Assembly: GCA_900770385.1 (NCBI GenBank)
Contig: CAAGKK010000027.1
Span: forward strand, 24,040-88,039
Length of the DNA: 64,000 bases
From: Clostridia bacterium
Lineage (GTDB): Bacteria; Bacillota; Clostridia; TANB77; CAG-508
Direction of reading: 5' to 3'
The translations under genes and the position numbers were made by a program. Shown here piece after piece: positions 35,448 through 44,083 of the stretch; the stretch's first letter is position 1; every line of letters begins with the position of its first letter. The notes beneath the pieces were generated by a model. That model was not told the origin of the DNA. It did no database searches and worked only from the letters and a program-made list of their open reading frames with translations.

Positions 35448-35795
35448 TTATGCACCCATGAATTCTTCAATACTATCTTTATATTTCTTAGCAACTTTAA
35501 CTTCTTTTCCACCTTTTGCTAAGTATGATTGATCTGCTGGATTTGTATCAATTGTTACTATTGCTTTTTTCCAATCAGATGTAAATCCTCTGTGTGCTCC
35601 AACTCTTTTTTCTTTTCCTTTAACACTTACAGTGTTAACTTTTAATACTTTAACTCCAAAAAGTTTTTCAACAGCTTTTGCTATTTCAACTTTAGTAGCT
35701 TTTTTGTTAACCTTAAAGGTATACTTTCCTTCTTGTAATCCCATGCTACTTCTCTCAGTAACTATTGGTTTTATAATAACTTCTTCTGCTAACAT
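35448..35795 (-). CDS. rplW: Ribosomal protein L23
   Basis: A 115-residue protein at the tunnel exit that docks trigger factor and SRP. IIKPIVTERSSMGLQEGKY and VEKLFGVKVLKVNTV are typical. It is slightly longer than usual at the C-terminus. It directly abuts rplD. Confidence 0.98.
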   Translation of the reverse strand: MLAEEVIIKPIVTERSSMGLQEGKYTFKVNKKATKVEIAKAVEKLFGVKVLKVNTVSVKGKEKRVGAHRGFTSDWKKAIVTIDTNPADQSYLAKGGKEVKVAKKYKDSIEEFMGA

Positions 35796-36419
35796 TTAAG
35801 CGTACACCTCCTCTAACTTTTTAATAGTATCTAATGTAACTACTAAATTGTTATATTTTAATAAATCGTAAACATTTATTGTATTAACTAATGTAGTTTT
35901 TACACCTTCTATATTTCTAGATGATTTTTGAACTTTTTCATCTTTTTCTGGTAACATGATTAATGTTTTTCCTGTTACTTTTAGATTAGTTAATGCATTA
36001 GCCATATTTTTAGTTTTTATCTCATTAAATGCTAATTTATCAACAACAACTAATGATTGTTCTAATACTTTCATGCTAAGCATTGATTTTATAGCTAATC
36101 TTCTTTCTTTTTTATTAACTGTATATTTATAGCTACGAGGTTTTGGTCCTAATGCTATACCACCTTTAATCCATTGTGGTGCACGGATACTTCCTTGTCT
36201 TGCTCTACCAGTTCCTTTTTGTCTCCAAGGTTTTCTTCCTCCACCAGTAACTTCTGATCTAGTTTTTGTACTTTGAGTACCTTGTCTTTGATTAGCTAAA
36301 TAATTTACAAGAACGCTATGTATAATAGCTTCGTTTGGTTCTATACCAAATACTTCTTCTTTTAAATCAACATCGCTAACTTTTTTTCCTTCTATATTAT
36401 ATACATTTACTTTTGGCAT
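35796..36419 (-). CDS. rplD: Ribosomal protein L4
   Basis: A 207-residue protein that lines the exit tunnel. GGGRKPWRQKGTGRARQGS is the conserved loop. In several bacteria L4 represses the S10 operon through its leader, relevant to the long leader before rpsJ here. Confidence 0.98.
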   Translation of the reverse strand: MPKVNVYNIEGKKVSDVDLKEEVFGIEPNEAIIHSVLVNYLANQRQGTQSTKTRSEVTGGGRKPWRQKGTGRARQGSIRAPQWIKGGIALGPKPRSYKYTVNKKERRLAIKSMLSMKVLEQSLVVVDKLAFNEIKTKNMANALTNLKVTGKTLIMLPEKDEKVQKSSRNIEGVKTTLVNTINVYDLLKYNNLVVTLDTIKKLEEVYA

Positions 36420-36436
36420 CTACTTTTCCTCCTTTC

Positions 36437-37066
36437 CTATTTAGCACTTTTAACTGTAGCTTTTATTTTTAATATTGCACCTTTAGGTCCAGGTACACTA
36501 CCTTTTACTAATAATACATTTTTATCTGTATCAACTTTTACTACATCTAAGTTTTGTATTGTAACTGTTTCAACTCCCATATGTCCTGGTAGTTTTTTAC
36601 CTTTAAATACTCTACCTGGTGTAGATGTAGATCCCATTGAACCTGGTCTTCTGTGATACATTGAACCATGTCCCATAGGTCCTCTTGATTGTCCATGACG
36701 CTTAATAACACCTTGGAATCCTTTTCCTTTTGTTATTCCTTGAACATCAATTTTATCTCCAGCAGCAAAAACATCTGCTTTAATTTCGTCACCAACTTTA
36801 ACATCTGCTGTATCAACTCTAAATTCTCTTAAATGTTTTTTTGCAGATAATTTAGATTTTGCAAAATGTCCTTTTTCTGGTTTATTAATATGTTTTTCTT
36901 TTACTTCACCGAAACCTAATTGTACTGCATTGTAACCATCATTTTCTGTAGATTTTACTTGTGCAACTGTACATGGTCCAGCTTCTATAACTGTAACTGG
37001 AATAACATAACCTTTTTCATCAAATATTTGTGTCATTCCAACTTTCTTTCCTATAATTGCTTTCAT
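36437..37066 (-). CDS. rplC: Ribosomal protein L3
   Basis: A 209-residue 50S assembly protein. GKKVGMTQIFDEKGYVIPVT starts it and the conserved glutamine loop is in GQSRGPMGHGSMYHRRPGS. Confidence 0.98.
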   Translation of the reverse strand: MKAIIGKKVGMTQIFDEKGYVIPVTVIEAGPCTVAQVKSTENDGYNAVQLGFGEVKEKHINKPEKGHFAKSKLSAKKHLREFRVDTADVKVGDEIKADVFAAGDKIDVQGITKGKGFQGVIKRHGQSRGPMGHGSMYHRRPGSMGSTSTPGRVFKGKKLPGHMGVETVTIQNLDVVKVDTDKNVLLVKGSVPGPKGAILKIKATVKSAK

Positions 37067-37161
37067 TATAATATTTCTCTCCTCTCATTGGCTGATTTAA
37101 ATACCTACCAGCATAAGTTTTTTATTTTTAGAATATTTTCTTAAACAAATCAAAATTTGTT

Positions 37162-37491
37162 TTATAGTTTGATTTCGATATCAACACCAGCTGGTAAATC
37201 TAATTTCATTAAGCTATCAACTGTTTTTTGTGTTGGATAAAGAATATCAATAACTCTTTTATGTGTTCTCATTTCAAATTGCTCTCTTGAATCTTTGTGT
37301 TTATGAGGACTGCGTAATATTGTTACTATTTCTTTTTGTGTAGGTAATGGAATAGGTCCTGAAACTTTAGCTCCTGTTCTTTTAGCAGTATCTACTATCT
37401 TTTCAGCAGACTGATCTAAAACAACATGATCATAAGCTTTTAGTCTTATTCTTATTTTTTCACTTCCTACATTTTTGCTTGTTGTTGCCAT
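37162..37491 (-). CDS. rpsJ: Ribosomal protein S10
   Basis: A 109-residue protein, first gene of the cluster. KIRIRLKAYDHVVLDQSAEK and the C-terminal PAGVDIEIKL are standard. It is preceded by a structured leader and a near-consensus promoter. GGAGGG lies before the ATG. Confidence 0.98.
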   Translation of the reverse strand: MATTSKNVGSEKIRIRLKAYDHVVLDQSAEKIVDTAKRTGAKVSGPIPLPTQKEIVTILRSPHKHKDSREQFEMRTHKRVIDILYPTQKTVDSLMKLDLPAGVDIEIKL

Positions 37492-37744
37492 ATTTTTCCC
37501 TCCTTATAAAATAATGTCATCGGGTTATCCCCTAAGGCTTTCGCCTTTGACCTCTATGGCAAGTTAAACGCACCCTAGTGTTTCTTTCTGTCTCTTTTTA
37601 AAATCCCAAGTTTTCGCATGATTATCTTGGGATAAGTGCTTTTATAACTTATCGCCCGGTCTAAGCCAAGACATACTCCACAAGAGTTCCCTCCATTAAC
37701 TTTCTTAATGTAGCCACATCTTGTTTCATCGCAAATCTACATGC
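37492..37744 (-). promoter_or_regulatory. Long structured leader of the S10 ribosomal operon
   Basis: About 250 bases are transcribed before rpsJ and are richer in G and C than other spacers. Stems visible on the minus strand include GATAAGT/ACTTATC, ATCCCAAG/CTTGGGAT followed by TTTTAAAA, and AAGGC-GAAA-GCCTT. The second could act as a terminator. Leaders of this operon are often bound by L4; that is the first candidate here. With the promoter this accounts for most of the 437-base gap. Confidence 0.65.
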
Positions 37745-37750
37745 CTTTTT

Positions 37751-37779
37751 ATTATACAACGCTTATTTCCCTATGTCAA
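37751..37779 (-). promoter_or_regulatory. Near-consensus sigma-A promoter of the ribosomal cluster
   Basis: TTGACA (37774-37779) and TATAAT (37751-37756) are both perfect and separated by 17 bases on the minus strand. It is probably the main promoter of the whole S10-spc-alpha cluster. Confidence 0.9.
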
Positions 37780-37832
37780 TAGGTTTTTTGTAATTTTTTT
37801 GTAATAAACTTTTTTGTTTGGTGTTTTGAAAA

Positions 37833-37862
37833 AAGTGTTCAAAATGTAGGCTGAATTTTTAT
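37833..37862 (+). repeat. CAAAATGTAGGCTGAA motif, copy A
   Basis: AAGTGTTCAAAATGTAGG and CTGAATTTTTATAATG occur upstream of the dipeptidase gene. Close relatives lie at 58240-58260 and, inverted, at 63878-63908. It contains a TATAAT and could also be a promoter. Confidence 0.55.
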
Positions 37863-37928
37863 AATGTAGAATAACTCTAATTTTTATGTTATATAATAAT
37901 AATAAATTTATAATAATGGAGGTCTTTT

Positions 37929-39326
37929 ATGGATAAAACTTTAGATGCATATATAGAAAAAATAAAAGAAGAAATAATTTCTTCAACATGTAATATTATT
38001 AATATTGCTAGTGTATTAGACAATAATTCTAAATCTGCGGCAGCTCCTTTTGGAGAAAATACTGTAAAAGCTTTAGAGTATGTACTGACTTTAGGTAAAA
38101 AAATGGGATTTAAAACTAAAAATATTGATGGTAAAGTTGGATATATAGAATTTGGAAGTGGAGATAAATTATTAGGAATCATAGGTCATTTAGATGTTGT
38201 ACCAGCAAATGAAAATGATGGATGGACCTATCCTCCATTTAAAGCTACTATTAGTAAAAATAACATTTATGGTCGTGGTGCTATAGATGATAAAGGACCT
38301 GTTATAGCTACATTATATGCTATGAAAGCAGTTGCTGATAACTATAAATTAGATAAAAGAGTGCGTTTAATTTTAGGATTAAATGAGGAAAATAATTGGC
38401 ATTGTATAGAAAGATATAAACAAACAGAAGAACTGCCTTCTATTGCATTTAGTCCTGATGCAAATTTTCCATGTATTTACGCAGAAAAAACAATTGAAAC
38501 CATTTATATAAAGCAAGAATACATTACAAATCCTTCTCTATATATAGAAAATATATCAACTAATAATAATGCAATAAATGTTGTGCCTAAATATTGTAAA
38601 GCAATTTTAAAATATGATAATAAAAAGATTAACAATTTACCCGAAAAATTACACTGTATAATAACTACTTATAATTATAATATCACTATAACTGAACTTG
38701 ATGCTTCTCATTTATCTCTTATATCCAAAGGTACAGCTTCTCATGCAGCACATCCAGAACTTGGAGATAATGCAATTTCTAAACTAATATTAGTACTTAA
38801 TGAATTATTTAATTACTATGGTTTAAATATTGATATATTAGAATATTTTTCAAATTATATTGGTGATGATTATACTGGAAAAAATTTAGAAATAAATTTT
38901 GAAGATGAATCTGGAGTGCTTACTTTAAATTGTGCTCAATTTGCAATAGAAAATAATCAACTTATTATTGGATTTAATTTAAGAATTCCTGTTACTGTCA
39001 ACTACAATTTAATTAAAGATAAGTTTGAAAAGCTTAATAAAAATATTAAAGTATGTGTTGAAAGAATTCAAGAACCTCTATATATTAATAAAGAAAATTA
39101 TTTAGTAAAAACTCTATGCAATATATTTAATGAATGTAATCATTCTTCTTACGAACCACAGGCTATTGGTGGTGGAACTTATTCTAGAGCATTTAATAAT
39201 TGTATTTCTTTTGGGCCTCAAATGCCAAATGCTAAAGACATGTGCCATCAAGTAGATGAATTTATAAGTATTGATAATTTAATCTTTTGTACAAAAGTTT
39301 ATTCTGAAGCAATTATAAAACTATAA
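37929..39326 (+). CDS. M20-family dipeptidase, PepV/Sapep-like
   Basis: A 465-residue metallopeptidase. The metal-site motifs are GHLDVVPANENDGW (H and D), GRGAIDDKGP with the bridging aspartate, LNEENNWHC with the paired acidic pair, SPDANFP, and a late histidine in MCHQVDE. These are arranged as in PepV, with the lid domain between. Such enzymes cleave dipeptides, often with an unusual N-terminal residue, in the cytoplasm. TGGAGG precedes the ATG. It is transcribed away from the ribosomal cluster. Confidence 0.92.
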   Translation: MDKTLDAYIEKIKEEIISSTCNIINIASVLDNNSKSAAAPFGENTVKALEYVLTLGKKMGFKTKNIDGKVGYIEFGSGDKLLGIIGHLDVVPANENDGWTYPPFKATISKNNIYGRGAIDDKGPVIATLYAMKAVADNYKLDKRVRLILGLNEENNWHCIERYKQTEELPSIAFSPDANFPCIYAEKTIETIYIKQEYITNPSLYIENISTNNNAINVVPKYCKAILKYDNKKINNLPEKLHCIITTYNYNITITELDASHLSLISKGTASHAAHPELGDNAISKLILVLNELFNYYGLNIDILEYFSNYIGDDYTGKNLEINFEDESGVLTLNCAQFAIENNQLIIGFNLRIPVTVNYNLIKDKFEKLNKNIKVCVERIQEPLYINKENYLVKTLCNIFNECNHSSYEPQAIGGGTYSRAFNNCISFGPQMPNAKDMCHQVDEFISIDNLIFCTKVYSEAIIKL

Positions 39327-39412
39327 TTATAAAAATATTGTAAAACAAGTCGTTAATTAGCTTATATTCTTGCATTCGGTCGACCTTTTATTGGTATATT
39401 TTTCCATTAAAA

Positions 39413-39441
39413 TTGATTTTTTATAAATAATGTGCTATAAT
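39413..39441 (+). promoter_or_regulatory. Sigma-A promoter of the 68-residue orphan gene
   Basis: TTGATT (39413-39418) and TATAAT (39436-39441) are 17 bases apart. The short 5' leader contains TACATG and CATGTA, which can form a stem before the GGAG ribosome binding site. Confidence 0.75.
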
Positions 39442-39491
39442 TAATATACATGTATGGATTTGCATGTAATAAATTATAAGGAGTGTTTTTA

Positions 39492-39698
39492 ATGGAAAAC
39501 GCAAAAAATCCGCCGGTAACAAAAAATATTATTAGGGTTCTCTTCCCTATTGAGAACAACGACCTCGAAATGGTTGATTTTCTCGCACAAAATGGTTACG
39601 ACTTTGAAAAAGGGAAAAACCATTTTATTTTTACAACCGACAACTTGCAGTCTGCAAGGAATTCAATGTTTATTTTTAATCATGGTGTCCTTGCTTAA
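39492..39698 (+). CDS. Orphan small protein, 68 residues
   Basis: The product begins MENAKNPPVTKNIIRVLF and ends MFIFNHGVLA. It is soluble, with no Cys, no signal peptide and no membrane segment. I do not recognise it. It is a complete gene unit: promoter at 39413, AAGGAG before the ATG, and a strong terminator just after. Codon use (GAC, AAC, CTC, ACC) and base content differ clearly from neighbours, which prefer GAT, AAT, TTA and ACA, so recent transfer is possible. The translation resembles a small alpha/beta fold (ENNDLEMVDFLAQNGYDF), which is only an impression. Confidence 0.7.
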   Translation: MENAKNPPVTKNIIRVLFPIENNDLEMVDFLAQNGYDFEKGKNHFIFTTDNLQSARNSMFIFNHGVLA

Positions 39699-39707
39699 AA
39701 ATCTCCG

Positions 39708-39736
39708 CCCTAGCCGTTTAAGGCTAGGGTTTTCTT
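39708..39736 (+). terminator. Rho-independent terminator of the orphan small gene
   Basis: CCCTAGCC and GGCTAGGG form a GC-rich stem followed by TTTTCTTTTATTTTT. Confidence 0.9.
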
Positions 39737-39753
39737 TTATTTTTCATATTCAA

Positions 39754-39786
39754 CAAAAAAAGCATCTAATAAATTAGATGCTTTTC
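39754..39786 (-). terminator. Rho-independent terminator of spoVG
   Basis: AAAAGCATCTAAT and ATTAGATGCTTTT pair; on the minus strand the stem is followed by TTTTTTTG. It sits 15 bases after the spoVG stop. Confidence 0.9.
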
Positions 39787-39800
39787 ATTGTTACAATTTA

Positions 39801-40073
39801 TTATTCTGCTAATTCTTCTGTTTCTGGAGCTTCATAAGCTTCTAATACAGCTTTTTGAATTTTCTCTCTAGTTTCAGCATTGATTGGATGAGCTATATCT
39901 TTGAATTCTCCGTTTGGAGTTTTTCTGCTAGGCATAGCTATAAATAATCCATTTTGACTTTCGATAACTTTTATGTCGTGAACTGCGAATTCATTATCGA
40001 ATGTTACAGAAGCAACAGCTTTCATTCTGTTCTCTGAATTTACTTTTCTTAAACGTACATCTGTTATTTGCAT
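39801..40073 (-). CDS. spoVG: Septation/regulatory protein SpoVG
   Basis: A 90-residue protein that begins MQITDVRLRKVNSENRMKAV and contains FAVHDIKVIES and FIAMPSRKTPNGEFKDIAHP, all typical. SpoVG binds nucleic acid and affects sporulation and cell division. It is monocistronic here with its own terminator. GAAAGGCGG lies upstream of the ATG. Confidence 0.97.
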   Translation of the reverse strand: MQITDVRLRKVNSENRMKAVASVTFDNEFAVHDIKVIESQNGLFIAMPSRKTPNGEFKDIAHPINAETREKIQKAVLEAYEAPETEELAE

Positions 40074-40300
40074 TTTGTATACCGCCTTTCATTGTTAGTT
40101 TATGTACAATTTACCTTGTACATTACTATTATTCGTCAAAAAAAATTTTTTTCCTTCTGCTTTTTACATTTTTTTAATTTTTAAATATAAATTTGTTATT
40201 TATTTTTTCACATTTATTATATTTTATTCATATTATATGTAAATACATTATTTATTCTGAATACTTGACTTACAATTTGCTGATTTATTTTACAATAGTA

Positions 40301-40329
40301 TTGAATTTTATTACATAAAAGTATATAAT
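40301..40329 (+). promoter_or_regulatory. Sigma-A promoter of murC
   Basis: TTGAAT (40301-40306) and TATAAT (40324-40329) with a 17-base spacer lie 40 bases before the murC start. The remaining bases between spoVG and murC show no gene. Confidence 0.75.
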
Positions 40330-40368
40330 TTAATAAATTATTATATAAAAGCAAAGGGAGATAAGCAA

Positions 40369-41745
40369 TTGGCTAATATTGATATTTTTAAAAATTATAA
40401 GCATGTACATATGATAGGAATTGGTGGAGTTAGCATGAGTGGTATTGCTGAAATGCTAAAAAATTGGGGATTCACTGTTACTGGTAGTGATTCTAACTAT
40501 TCAGCTATTACAAAAAAATTACAAAGCAATGGTATCTTTGTAAAAATTGGACACGATTTTGAAAATTTATCTAAGTCTGATGTTGTTGTGTATAGTGCAG
40601 CAATAAAGCAGACTGATCCAGAAATTTTAAAAGCAAAGCAACTAAATATACCAATTATTGAAAGAGCTGATTTCTTAGGTCAGATTACTTCTTGTTTTGA
40701 TAACACAATTTGTGTATCTGGAACACATGGAAAAACAACAACAACCTCAATGATTTCTTGTTGTTTTTTAAAAGCTAATATGGATCCTAATATACAAGTA
40801 GGAGCTTTATTGAAAGAAATTGATGGTAACTATAGAGTTGGAAACAGCGAATATTTTATACTAGAAGCTTGTGAATATGTAGAAAGTTTCTTAAAATTTT
40901 ATCCAAAAGCTGAGGTTATTTTAAATATTGACAATGACCATTTGGATTACTTTAAAACATTTGATAATATAAAAAACGCCTTTATAAAATATGTTAATTT
41001 ACTACCAAAAGATGGAGTTTTAGTATTAAATGCAGATGATCCTAATTGTCTTGATTTAAGAAAACATTCTGCTGCATCTTCTATTACTTATGGAATTAAT
41101 AATGAATATGCAAACTATATAGCTAAGAATATTAGTTTTAATAAAAATGGTTTTCCTTCTTTTGATGTATATCATAATGGTAATTTTTATGCTACAATAA
41201 AACTTTCTGTTGCAGGAATACACAACATTTCTAATGCTTTAGCATGTATTGCATTATGTGATTATTACAAATTACCAAAAATGAACATTAAAGATGCTTT
41301 ACTTACTTTTACAGGTGCTAATAGAAGGTTAGAATTAAAAGGTACTTTTAATGGTGCCACTGTATTTGATGATTATGCTCATCATCCTACTGAAATTAAA
41401 GCAACAATAAATTCCATTAAAAATAAAGAATTTAATAAATCTTGGGTTGTTTTTCAACCACATACATATAGTAGAACAAGTAAATTACTAGATGATTTTG
41501 CTGATTCTCTTTTAGGTTTTGATAACATTATTATTACTGATATTTATGCTGCGAGAGAAGATAATACATATAATATTTCAGCACAAGATTTAGTAAACAA
41601 AATAAAAGGACTTGGAAAAGATGCTATTTACATTTCAGATTTTAATAATATAGCGAACTATTTGAAATCTCATGTTAAGCAAGATGATATTGTTATAACA
41701 TTAGGTGCAGGAACAATTACAAATTTATCTAAATATTTAATATAA
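40369..41745 (+). CDS. murC: UDP-N-acetylmuramate--L-alanine ligase
   Basis: A 458-residue Mur ligase that adds the first residue of the peptidoglycan stem peptide in the cytoplasm. The UDP-binding GIGGVSMSGIAE is at about 16-27, the ATP-binding GTHGKTTTTS at about 117-126, and FDDYAHHPTEI and QPHTYSRT mark the C-terminal domains. The start is TTG at 40369, chosen because AAGGGAG is at the right distance and the protein then begins at the usual place. It stands alone with its own promoter and terminator. Confidence 0.97.
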   Translation: MANIDIFKNYKHVHMIGIGGVSMSGIAEMLKNWGFTVTGSDSNYSAITKKLQSNGIFVKIGHDFENLSKSDVVVYSAAIKQTDPEILKAKQLNIPIIERADFLGQITSCFDNTICVSGTHGKTTTTSMISCCFLKANMDPNIQVGALLKEIDGNYRVGNSEYFILEACEYVESFLKFYPKAEVILNIDNDHLDYFKTFDNIKNAFIKYVNLLPKDGVLVLNADDPNCLDLRKHSAASSITYGINNEYANYIAKNISFNKNGFPSFDVYHNGNFYATIKLSVAGIHNISNALACIALCDYYKLPKMNIKDALLTFTGANRRLELKGTFNGATVFDDYAHHPTEIKATINSIKNKEFNKSWVVFQPHTYSRTSKLLDDFADSLLGFDNIIITDIYAAREDNTYNISAQDLVNKIKGLGKDAIYISDFNNIANYLKSHVKQDDIVITLGAGTITNLSKYLI

Positions 41746-41746
41746 T

Positions 41747-41782
41747 AAAAAAGGTACACTTTAATATAAGTGTACCTTTTTA
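41747..41782. terminator. Bidirectional terminator between murC and the suf genes
   Basis: AAAAAGGTACACTT and AAGTGTACCTTTTT form a strong stem with A and T tracts on both sides, between two converging transcripts. Confidence 0.9.
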
Positions 41783-41814
41783 TATTGCAGTTTTTTTTAT
41801 TAATACTCTATAAT

Positions 41815-42729
41815 TTATTTTAAAAATCCGTTTATTATTGCCTCTTCTGCTTCCTTTTCAGTTAATCCCAATGTCATTAACTTCATTAATTGATCTCCTG
41901 CAATTTTTCCTATTGCTGCTTCATGTATTAAATTTGCATCTACACAATTAGCAGTTATCTCTGGGGTTGATGTTACTTTTGCATTATCTTTAATAATTGC
42001 ATCACATTCCACATGTCCAAAACATTCTGAATTTCCATATATTTTAGAAATAAATTTTTGAGATGATTTTTCGGTTGCTACAGATCTTGAAGTTACTTTT
42101 GTTGTAGAATTTTTTCCATTTAATTGCACATCAAATATCGTTTCAGCTGTTTGCTTGCCATGGGTCATTATTTTTTCTGTTATTATTAATGTTGCATTTT
42201 CTCCAAGTTCTCCTATTGTTTTTCTAATTGTAGAATCTACACCCTTTATTTGCATTGTTTCCATTTCTAAACTTGAATCTTTTTTTAGATAAACTTCTGT
42301 TACTGGATTTAAAATTCTTTTTCCATTTCCATTACCTTCTCCATAATGTTTTTCTATATATTTTACTTTTGCTCCTTCTTCTAAGAAAAATCTGTGTATT
42401 CCATCGTGTCTTGAATCTTTATGTTCATCATTGTGTATTCCACAGCCTGCAACTATTGTTACATTTGCATTTTTTCCTATAAAAAAGTCATTATAAACTA
42501 CATCTGTTAAACCACTTTGAGTAATTATTACAGGTATATGCACAAATTCGAATTTAGTATTTTCTTTAACAATAATATCTATTCCAGAAACATCTTTTTT
42601 TGTTACAATATTGATATTATCTGTAACTTGTCTTTCTATACCTTGTCCATTTTTTCTAATATTATATGCACCTTTAAATTCTGAGGTATCTGATATTGTT
42701 TCTAATAATTCTTTATCTGTATTATTCAA
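41815..42729 (-). CDS. SufB/SufD-family Fe-S cluster scaffold protein
   Basis: A 304-residue protein of the SufBD beta-helix family. It is shorter than SufB of the full SUF operon (about 470 residues) and keeps the core (TIVAGCGIHND, SRSVATEKSSQKF, GHVECDAIIKDNAKV, HEAAIGKIAGDQLMKLMTLGL). The conserved Cys in GHVECD and the His in LIHEAAIG are present. It forms a two-gene unit with the SufC ATPase gene, overlapping it by eight bases. No sufS, sufU or sufD lies nearby. Confidence 0.92.
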   Translation of the reverse strand: MNNTDKELLETISDTSEFKGAYNIRKNGQGIERQVTDNINIVTKKDVSGIDIIVKENTKFEFVHIPVIITQSGLTDVVYNDFFIGKNANVTIVAGCGIHNDEHKDSRHDGIHRFFLEEGAKVKYIEKHYGEGNGNGKRILNPVTEVYLKKDSSLEMETMQIKGVDSTIRKTIGELGENATLIITEKIMTHGKQTAETIFDVQLNGKNSTTKVTSRSVATEKSSQKFISKIYGNSECFGHVECDAIIKDNAKVTSTPEITANCVDANLIHEAAIGKIAGDQLMKLMTLGLTEKEAEEAIINGFLK

Positions 42730-43438
42730 CTTCTACACCTCCTAATTTACAACATGCTTTTTGATTTATATCTTTTTTATATAATTCTTCTTTATTATTT
42801 AATTTTTCTACTTTTCCATTTTTCATTAATATAAGTTCATCTGCTATGTTTAATATTCTTTCTTGATGTGAAATAATTAATGTGGTTCCTTTTGTGTTAT
42901 TTCTTATTTGTTCAAATACTTTTATTAGATTTTGAAAACTCCATAGGTCTATTCCCGCTTCTGGTTCATCAAATATAGTAAGGTTTGCCTCTCTAACAGC
43001 TACTGTTGCAATTTCTATTCTTTTTAGTTCTCCACCAGATAAAGAAGAATTAACTTCTCTATCTACATATTCATTTGCGCATAAACCTACATTTGATAAA
43101 ACTTCACATGCTTCTTTTTTATTTATTGCTTTTCCTGAAGAAAGCTTAATTAAATCATATACTGTTATTCCTTTAAATTTTACAGGTTGTTGAAAAGCAA
43201 AAGAAATTCCATTTTTTGCTCTTTTATCTACACTCCAATTAGAAATATCTTTACCATTTAATAAAATTTTACCAGAGTCTTGCTTTTCTATTCCCATTAT
43301 AATTTTTGCAAGTGTTGATTTTCCAGATCCATTAGGTCCTGTTATTACTATAAATTTATCTGTGTCTAATTTTAGATTTATATTATCTAAAATCTTTTTA
43401 TTATCTCTTTCAAAACATATATCTATTAATTCAAGCAT
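42722..43438 (-). CDS. sufC: Fe-S cluster assembly ATPase SufC
   Basis: A 238-residue ABC-type ATPase without membrane domains. Walker A GPNGSGKS is at about 34-41, the signature is SSLSGGELKR, Walker B ends LTIFDEPEAGID and the switch His is in IISHQ. The DEPEAGID form is typical of SufC. It energises the SufB/D-type scaffold encoded just downstream. A promoter lies at 43459-43487 and GGAGG precedes the ATG. Confidence 0.95.
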   Translation of the reverse strand: MLELIDICFERDNKKILDNINLKLDTDKFIVITGPNGSGKSTLAKIIMGIEKQDSGKILLNGKDISNWSVDKRAKNGISFAFQQPVKFKGITVYDLIKLSSGKAINKKEACEVLSNVGLCANEYVDREVNSSLSGGELKRIEIATVAVREANLTIFDEPEAGIDLWSFQNLIKVFEQIRNNTKGTTLIISHQERILNIADELILMKNGKVEKLNNKEELYKKDINQKACCKLGGVEVE

Positions 43439-43458
43439 TTTTTACCTCCTATTTTTCT

Positions 43459-43487
43459 ATTATATAATCTTTTTTTTATTTTGTAAA
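43459..43487 (-). promoter_or_regulatory. Sigma-A promoter of the sufC-sufB/D unit
   Basis: TTTACA (43482-43487) and TATAAT (43459-43464) are 17 bases apart on the minus strand. Confidence 0.75.
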
Positions 43488-43489
43488 GA

Positions 43490-43517
43490 AGGCGGACAGA
43501 AGCATCTCCCCCCTACA
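43490..43517 (+). repeat. Dispersed palindromic repeat, copy 5 (degenerate)
   Basis: AGGCGGACAGAAGCATCTCC is followed by CCCCTACA. The right half has lost the TCCGCC core but keeps the CCCTACA end. Confidence 0.5.
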
Positions 43518-43524
43518 AATAAAT

Positions 43525-43562
43525 AATTAAAGATAGATGTTTGTAACATCTATCTTTAATTA
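43525..43562 (-). terminator. Rho-independent terminator of the YcxB-like gene
   Basis: AATTAAAGATAGATG and CATCTATCTTTAATT pair around TTTGTAA. The stem includes the stop codon at 43556. Confidence 0.8.
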
Positions 43563-44080
43563 TTATCCCAATTTTTTTCATTTCTATATTTTAATGGGCA
43601 TTTTTTCTTAATAAATTCTGTAAATTTTCTAGGGGTTCCTATTTCAAAGCCATCTTTACTTAGTATTAACGAATGATTTTCGTCTGTATATAGATAGAAA
43701 TATTCCTTTGTTTCAAATATTTTATATATTTTGAAATATGGTATTATATCATATTTTCTAGCATATTTTAATTTAATATATCTTTTATAAAATATAAATG
43801 TAAATTCTTTTTTCTTGTTGATTGCTTTGTTTCTTTTTTTGGTTTGTTTCTTTTCTTTATAATTTTTTATTATATATAAAATTATAATAATTCCTACAAC
43901 AACTAATAGTAAAATCCAATTTTTATTAATAATATTAAATGTTACTATGTATATAAAACATAGCATTAAAGCAATTATTTTAAAAACTATTTTTCTACCA
44001 TATTTTTCTTTATGAAATTCAACAAGATCATTATATTTTTCCTTAGTATATTGTGTAGTATTTTTAAATAAAATTTTCAT
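43556..44080 (-). CDS. YcxB-like membrane protein
   Basis: A 174-residue protein with two hydrophobic segments at about 33-50 and 54-70, a Lys-rich loop, and a C-terminal domain with YFYLYTDENHSLILSKDGF, which matches the YcxB-like family. Function of that family is unknown. It follows the 267-residue membrane protein gene by four bases and is likely co-transcribed. Confidence 0.75.
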   Translation of the reverse strand: MKILFKNTTQYTKEKYNDLVEFHKEKYGRKIVFKIIALMLCFIYIVTFNIINKNWILLLVVVGIIIILYIIKNYKEKKQTKKRNKAINKKKEFTFIFYKRYIKLKYARKYDIIPYFKIYKIFETKEYFYLYTDENHSLILSKDGFEIGTPRKFTEFIKKKCPLKYRNEKNWDNN

Positions 44081-44083
44081 TTT

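Noticed and set aside
37889..38182. 97-codon open frame on the minus strand
   Set aside because: It is the reverse shadow of the dipeptidase N-terminus and runs into its promoter.
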